This document shows, in pieces, positions 57,791 through 64,000 of a DNA stretch of 64,000 nucleotides (position 1 is its first letter; each line of letters starts with the position of its first letter). Source of the stretch: Struthidea cinerea (taxonomy: Eukaryota > Chordata > Aves > Passeriformes > Corcoracidae); assembly GCA_013397865.1 (NCBI GenBank), contig VZTI01004546.1:36542-100541 (forward strand), given 5' to 3'. The notes beneath the pieces are model-generated. The model did not search any database and was not told the DNA's origin. It saw nothing but the letters and a program-made list of their open reading frames with translations. The position numbers and the translations under genes were made by a program.

Positions 57791-59064
57791 TGCCCAGCAC
57801 TTCCATCAGAAATGAAATCACCATTAGACCTGAGGATGAGGCTCTTTCTGCTTTTTTCTCTGCATCTTCCAACCTATGAAATCCCTGTCTGAAACCTCAC
57901 AAAATCATGAGTCTTCTGCATCAATTGCATTGGGGCCCTTATCATGCTGGCTAACCCCAACACCAGAAGAATGAAACTCAGTTGCAGGGGAAGGGGGACA
58001 AAAAAGCTCCTCTGAACTGCAGGATCTAATTTTCCTTCATTTTTAAATAACCATATAATTATTTTCTGTATGTCCTCCCATCTTGGCAGGATGCACCAGA
58101 CGCCTCCTAGGAGTGTGGGGCAAGCTGGGGATGTTCCTGTGCATTACCCCCACTCTGGTCCTCTTGTTTTAGCGTTTTAGGTACACGGTCATCCTTCTCT
58201 TTTCATTACTTGTCCCATATGATTGCTTGGACTCCTGAGTCTGGACCTCCAGCCCTCCCTACCAGCAAGGGGCATGGAAGGGAAAGAGTACAGGTCACAT
58301 ATGTCACAGTATCGTAGGGAAGAGACACAGACTGAAGGTTGTGTGTGAAACGGAAGGTCTCAATTTAGATGAAAACCCATTCCATAAAGGTGAAGGCAAG
58401 AGGCAGAGACATGTTGGGTCCCAGAGTCACTTCCTCACAAGCCATCAGGGACATGCTTCCCCCTTGGTGCCCAATCACAAGAGGTGTGTAGATGTCCCTA
58501 AGGTACAACACATGGCCATTGGGAGCAAAGTCAGGTAAAATAGGCTATGAAACAGAAACAGGGGATCAACATGTGGCAGAAGGTGAAAAGACACTGGTCC
58601 CAGTGGCAGCAGCTCCAGTGCCTGCTGTGGCAGCCAGCAGGTGGGCTCTGCAGGGAGTGGCACAGCCCCACACCACACCCTAGGGACAGGAACCATTCCT
58701 AGATCCCACACCCACCAGTATTGCTTGGTGCTCCTGGGAGATCACCCCTCCCTTGTGGTGTGCAGCCCTTCCAGTGCTGATGTCTGGGAATTCAGCCTCG
58801 GGAAACAGGTCAAGGACACAGGACCCTTACAGCACACCTGCCCTACAGCAGGAAGGACGTGCTTCCACAGCCATCCCACCAAGAGGACGGGATCGCCAGT
58901 GGACTATACCTTCTCCCACGTCAAAACAATGACACTGCCTTGGACCCTGCAGGTCCAGATGGATAAAGTGCTGAGTAACCTGGACACAACATGGCAACAC
59001 TTATGTTTCAGCCCAGGAGCCCCTTCATGTCCTGGGCTTCATCAAAAGAGGTGTGGGAAGCAAA
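57791..59064. other. Intergenic stretch
   Basis: No gene or repeat recognised in this 1.3 kb. It may include more decayed CR1 5' sequence next to 57790. Confidence 0.5.
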
Positions 59065-59610
59065 TGAGGGGATTCTGGCCCTCTGCTCCACTCAGGTGAG
59101 ACACCACCTACAGTGCTGCTTCCAGCTCTGAGGGCCTCGGTACAGGAAGGACATGGAGCTCCTGGAGAGAGTCCAGAGGGGGCTGTGGAGATGCTCCAAG
59201 GACTGGAGCTCCTCTGCTCTGAAGACAGGCTGGGAGAGCTGGGGGTTTTCAGCCTGGAGAAGAGAAGGCTCTTCTTAGAGCCCTTTCCAGTACCTAAAGG
59301 AAATCTAAGAGAGCTGGAGAGGGACTCTGGACAAGGGAGGGACAGGACAAGGGGGAATGGCTTCCCACTGCCAGAGGGCAGGGTTAGATGGGATATTGGG
59401 AAGAAATTCTTCCCTGTGAGGGTGGGGAGGCCCTGGCACAGGGTGCCCAGAGAAGCTGCGGCTGCCACATCCCTGGAAGTGTCCAAGGCCAGGTTGGACG
59501 GGGCTTGGAACAAACTGATCTAGTGGAAAGTGTCCCTGCCCATGGCCATGGAATAAGATGAGCTTTAAGGTCCATCCCAACTCAAAGCATTGTGTGGTTC
59601 TATAATACTC
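59065..59610 (+). mobile_element. CR1 LINE 3' fragment (long)
   Basis: Reads CTCTGCTCCACTCAGGTGAG, TCCTGGAGAGAGTCCAGAGG, AGCCTGGAGAAGAGAAGGCT, GATATTGGGAAGAAATTCTT, GGAAGTGTCCAAGGCCAGGT, GTGTCCCTGCCCATGGCCAT, and tail AAAGCATTGTGTGGTTCTAT. Confidence 0.9.
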
Positions 59611-59694
59611 AAGAATTGCCCTGGCAAGCTTAGAGGGACCATTATCTCCTGCTTGGGGGTGTCAGAAGAAATCCCAGGGGTTCTTCCAGCCACT

Positions 59695-59770
59695 GTCACA
59701 CACACACACGGGCGCACACACGTGCACAGAGTGTATGCACTGTCACACACACGCTCACACACGTGCACAG
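59695..59770. repeat. CA-rich simple repeat
   Basis: Imperfect CACACA runs broken by GGGCG, CGTG and GTGTATG, directly before a CpG-rich block. Confidence 0.8.
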
Positions 59771-59774
59771 CTGC

Positions 59775-60020
59775 TGCAGCTCTCCCGGCGCCGGAGGAGC
59801 CGTTCCCGGGCGCGGCTCGGAGCTCCCCTGCCCTCGCGCGGTGCGCGGGCACTGCTGCAGCTCCGCCCGACACAGCTCCAGCCCCGCGTGGGCCCCCACA
59901 GCCAGCGCAAGGGGCTGTGCTGCCCGCACACGGCTCACGGACCGTTCCGAGCGCACCTGATCGATCCCATCCATATGACACATCCACCCGAACCCCCCAA
60001 CAGACAAGTGCCACTTGAAG
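59775..60020 (+). promoter_or_regulatory. CpG-rich block with a strong donor: candidate promoter and first exon
   Basis: About 59775-59965 holds over 20 CpGs (for example CCGGCGCCGG, CGGGCGCGGCTCGG, CTCGCGCGGTGCGCGGG), while neighbouring DNA is CpG-poor. It contains a CCGCCC GC-box core at about 59866. The + strand then reaches GAAG then GTGAGT (60017-60026), a near-ideal splice donor, with an ATG at 59976 opening a frame MTHPPEPPNRQVPLE into it. No downstream exon was identified. It could also be a promoter on the other strand or an isolated CpG island. Family memory places UBE2T and PPP1R12B after LGR6 in mammals, but I could not match either here. Confidence 0.4.
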
Positions 60021-63000
60021 GTGAGTTTATCATAGGAGGTTTTTAAAGCGCTTCTCAGACCACCCTCGTGAGACATCTCTTACAGTATTCCTGAAGACAT
60101 CCCCCAATTCCAGAACCTCGATATCCCACAGTCATTTTAAATTGACTCAAAGCCCTCACCTAAAGGACAGAACAATTTAAAAAGTTATCCAAAGTCCCAA
60201 CCCAGGAACCAACCATTCTGTGACTCCTCTGAAAGCTGGAAAAAATTCTGAACTACAGACACAGCACACCAGAAACCACAGCCAAAGGCAGTTATGAAAA
60301 TACATAGATCTAAGGTCCCAGCAAAGCAATTTATCAAAAGTCTCAGTGATCCCATCGAAGGGACATTTAGAAAATGCCCTTAGGGCATCACTGATGAAAC
60401 CATTGTGAAAATCATCAAGGCAATTGTAAAGCGGCCCTAGAGTCAAAACCATATGGATTTACTGGGAACATCTTGGTGATTCTAAAATTGCCCCAATAAC
60501 ACCACATAGAAGCCATTTTGGAAGTGATCTGTAATGTCAAAGCATAGCAATAAACACCTCATTAAAAGGACCATAAAAAAAAAAAAACAACCAAAAAATC
60601 CCACAAAGCATCCAGTATTAAAAATCTTTTGTGTGATATTTGGAAGTATTCTCGTGGGGGCCTTTTGAAGGGATTTGTACAATGATCCCTCCATTTTTTA
60701 TGGTTATATTTACAATGGCTCCTCTGTGGGAATTTGGGCTTGCTCTTGATAGCTCCTTGGCAGTGTTTTTGGTCTCCTCAGTGTGTTTTCACAATAGCTC
60801 CATGATGGAGGTGGGGTATTTTTACAAGAGGCATTTCTTAGATATTTTGGAGACAGTTTACATAATGGTTATGTAATGATGTCTTGGGGAAGGATCAGAG
60901 ATGTGATTTAAACTGTCTGAGTGATGTTGGATTTGTGAGTGTTTTCCCTGTTAAGTCATATTCACTGGACCCACTTTGTGCCATGAAGAGCAAAGTGGAG
61001 ACACTCACAGTCACTCTGACTTCAGGGAAGGGTAGAACGGCTGTGCTGCGGACAGCTGAAGATGACAGTATCCCGCAGTTCATGGGGGGAGCAAACTGAA
61101 CCTGCCACGAATATTTCCACCCATGACTGCAACAATTCCAAATGGATCACCTGAGATCACCAGCCCAGTTTGGTTCCCTCTTTCACCACTCCCCCAACAA
61201 TGAGCATGAGTTTCTCACACAGGGATCAGTTGACTTGCTCCGCAGTGCAGCCAGATTGAAAACCACCGTGTAAGAAGTGGAGGATCAAAGAGTCTGGCTT
61301 CTTCCACGATCACAGCCACAATAGTCTTGCCCATCCCAAACTGGTAAACCACTGCTGAAGAAGAATCTGGAGCTCCCTCCTGCTGCTCAGACTTGAAGGA
61401 GAGCCTGGGTGCACACCGGCCTGTTTTTCCAGGAAAATCAATTTCTCTGATATAAGAAATCACCTCTTCCTTCTTTTCAGCTGAAGAACATCCATTGGGT
61501 AGCTTGACTGGAAGAGAACAAAAACATTTCTTAACCCAGGGCTTGCAACAGGAGATGAAATGCAGTAATCAAATTTTTCTCCTGCAGCACAGGAATTGAG
61601 AACAGACTCCAGCTCCTCAGATGAGCAGCTCCATGCAGGAGCTGAAGCCAGCAGACACTTGGCAGTAGCCATTAAGTGCTTCTGGCTGGTAAAGGATTAT
61701 CCTCCAGAGGATTAATGTTCTCTAGAGGATAGTCCCAAATCCGGTGGTGGCTTTTGTTAGTTTTGACATAAGTGACTTACAGTCAACCCAGTTCCAGCAT
61801 TTCTTCCTCTGCCTTCCCCAAACCATCCTTCCTCCCACAGCACCACAATTTTGCATGCCCTGCAAGCACAGAGAATGTGCCTAGTGTGGGACTAAAGAGA
61901 TGAGAGTCCTGGGAAAAAAGGAAACTTCTAAGAACAAAAATTTCAACAGAAAACATTTTCTCTGAGAATGAACAATAAAACACATCAGTCTTGTGTCTAG
62001 AAGTACATAAGCCTCCAAAAAACTTTTTATAACTGAAGTATTTCAAATAAAATCTTTTTTTTCATCAATCAGAATTGTTTGTAATGGTCCTGCCTGCACT
62101 CAGGCTAAAGCTCTCCTTGCTATCTCATGGGCACATCTGGTTTGTGTCTCCAGAGTTCTTGCACACCTCCACTCCTTGAACACCACAGTGCAGTGCCTGA
62201 GTCACACTGGCTTTGTGAGTTCCTGAAGGTATGAAGGCAAACAGGGCTGGCCTGGCTTTGTCCTCTCTGGCTTGGATGCACCCTCAGTTCTTCCAAAATC
62301 CATCTATCAGTTTCCTGAAATCCTTGTTCCTGCCTATGACACACTTATGCTCATCCAAGCCATATCAACCATTTTCCCAAGCACACAGTTGTGGAAGAAC
62401 AGTCCTTCCCAGGTTACTCTGCTGGGCAATGACAGCTCCGAGGACTGCTATCCCTGTGAGCTACCGACAGCAAGGGAGGGGCAGAAGGGATTCCAACTAT
62501 GATCCACAAAAATAGTAAATGCAAAACATCTCAAACTGAGGATCTGGGCTCTGCACTGCTGTTCCCAAGTGAAAGGCCCTGACTTGCCTAAGAGAAAGAG
62601 TGAGTACATCTGGGAGAAAGAGGGCTGGAGTACAGCCGGAGCAGCTGGGCTTCCTGGGGATCTCATCTCAGTGTTCTTAACCTACAGGACCTGCAGACAC
62701 AGACTCTGTGTATTCACTCATATTTGCAGAAAACCAGGTTTGCTTGGCAGCGTGACAGCAGCTTCCCCAGCCTGGCTTGTGCCAGAGACACTGAACCAGG
62801 ACACACTGCAGCCTTGGAGAGCCAAGCCAGCACAGCTGCTGGGAACTGTGTCCCCGATGTTCCAGCACAGGGCTGGGAGAACACCTGAGTCACCAGGAGT
62901 GCCATGTTTGGGTCAGACCACTCTGCAGGAAGTCCTGGGGGCACAAGAGCTGGCCTGACCAGCTCTGCTGCAGGTGAGATGCAGTACCACCTACCCCAAA

Positions 63001-63924
63001 AGTCATGGAACACAGACCTCAAAAGTCATTCTGCTACATCCCAACTGCCTCTTCAAATAAGCCACAGCACAGGTGGCTCCTCCACTCACTGGGCTGGCCC
63101 TGTTCCAGCGGCAGGAGGTCTCTAAGTCCAAGCCAGTCTGAAGGAGAAACCCAAAAGGAAGCTACAGATAAAGTTCTCCCAAGTTTCTCCCTTGCACCAT
63201 ACCAGCTGGGACCTTTTTATGCAATCCCAGAGGACTCTCCAAGGACCAGACAAGTCCTATCAAGGCAAATCAAGGAACTCAGCTATGTGGACATTAACAC
63301 AGACCCAAAGCACAACTTAAATCAGAGGCCTAGAGAGCTGGTCCCACGCCACTCAGAGCAGAGCCAACATCAACATCACACCAGGTTGCTCAGAGCCTTG
63401 TCCCGGTACGTGTAAGTGTCTTTGGGGCACGGTGTGTTTGTATGGAGTGTTCTAGACAGCATCACCACTCTGGGACTGAAACACATTCCCACACATGGGA
63501 CGACATGTTCATTTTCAAAGGCCCTGCTTTACTTATTTGCTTATTCTGAAATATTTGCTTATTCTGAATATTTGCTTATTCTGAAAGAACATTGCTGCAG
63601 TGAATTTATTTGTACATTATTTCTGAGCCCTATGATGCACCTTGCTCTTGCTTACACAAATTTGATAGTTTTAACTTCTCTATTTTAATTCCTTCTTCCT
63701 ATTTTAAAAATACTTATCTAAAAGGATAAAAAAATATATGAAGAACATTAATGTAGCGAGCAATGCAATATATGTCACCATTCAAATAAGAACATGTACC
63801 TAATTCACAAATATACAGTAAATTGTGTTGTGCTTTTCATCCTTTGAGATATAAAATTTAATATCAATATGCAATTTTTACTGTGGCTGCTTTAATTTTC
63901 CCCAGATTTTTTTTCTCAAAAAAA
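60021..63924. other. Intergenic or intronic stretch, content unresolved
   Basis: No exon recognised with confidence. Minus-strand frames at 61215-61463 and 61460-61672, and + frames at 62231-62515 and 63005-63415, are open but match no family that I can name. A short imperfect tandem (TTTGCTTATTCTGAA, three copies) sits at 63535-63586. The stretch 63700-63900 is AT-rich. Confidence 0.5.
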
Positions 63925-64000
63925 ATCATAGAATTATAGCTAAAACGCCTGAGCTGGAAAGGACCCACAAGGAGCATCAAGTCCAACCCCTGGCCCTGTA
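63925..64000 (-). mobile_element. CR1 LINE 3' tail running off the window
   Basis: AAATCATAGAATTATAGC, then CCTGAGCTGGAAAGGACCCA, CAAGGAGCATCAAGTCCAAC and CCCTGGCCCTGTA: the reverse complement of a CR1 end. It continues beyond base 64000. Confidence 0.85.

Noticed and set aside
59025..59523. 162-codon minus and 136-codon plus frames
   Set aside because: Both are translations of a CR1 3' fragment; the same peptides recur at 44659-44949 and 41992-42255.
61230..61280. Similarity to the end of a mammalian hAT-type repeat (TTTTCAATCTGGCTGC on the minus strand)
   Set aside because: Match too short, and the family is typical of mammals; likely chance.
41071..64000. UBE2T or PPP1R12B, expected after LGR6 from mammalian gene order
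   Set aside because: No segment resembling the proteins I recall (for example the UBE2T catalytic region or PPP1R12B ankyrin start) was seen on either strand.

Overview
The window is vertebrate nuclear DNA, almost certainly from a passerine bird. It has small exons in large introns with GT-AG (once GC-AG) borders. It carries many CR1 LINE fragments with the bird CR1 3' tail, and a tRNA-Ile/CR1 SINE that I recognise as the TguSINE1 type known from zebra finch and other passerines. No bacterial-type operons, CRISPR arrays or intact viral genes are present.

One protein-coding gene can be read with confidence: LGR6, the leucine-rich-repeat receptor for R-spondins, on the + strand. The 3' twelve coding exons lie at 12901-39758. 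Eight single-repeat LRR exons are followed by a larger exon ending the LRR array, two hinge exons, and one large exon encoding the whole seven-helix domain, the cytoplasmic tail and the stop. A 3' UTR of about 1.3 kb ends near a canonical AATAAA at 41049. The reading frame stays open across all eleven junctions (723 codons including the stop). The 5' exons (signal peptide and first LRRs) were not found in bases 1-12900, so that stretch is read as an incomplete upstream intron.

Region by region: 1-154 is a GC-rich minisatellite with a period of about 17 bp. 155-12900 is intron with two CR1 tails and a head-to-head pair of TGTCGCTG-ended elements (10287-11040). 12901-39758 is the LGR6 exon series, whose introns hold a CR1 nested in a CR1 (27580-28600), a U6 snRNA pseudogene fused to a SINE (30048-30310), and two more TGTCGCTG-ended elements (24288, 32801). 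39759-41070 is the 3' UTR. 41071-64000 is intergenic: several CR1 copies, simple repeats, a degenerate CR1 ORF2 on the minus strand split by a solo LTR with a 4-bp target duplication (57165-57515), and an isolated CpG-rich block followed by a strong splice-donor sequence (59775-60020) that may be the promoter and first exon of a gene extending right.

The best leads are the U6-SINE chimera, the nested and inverted mobile elements, the GC-AG intron in LGR6, an in-frame 'mimic' readthrough end at the LRR/hinge junction, and the orphan CpG island. No clearly new biological system was found.
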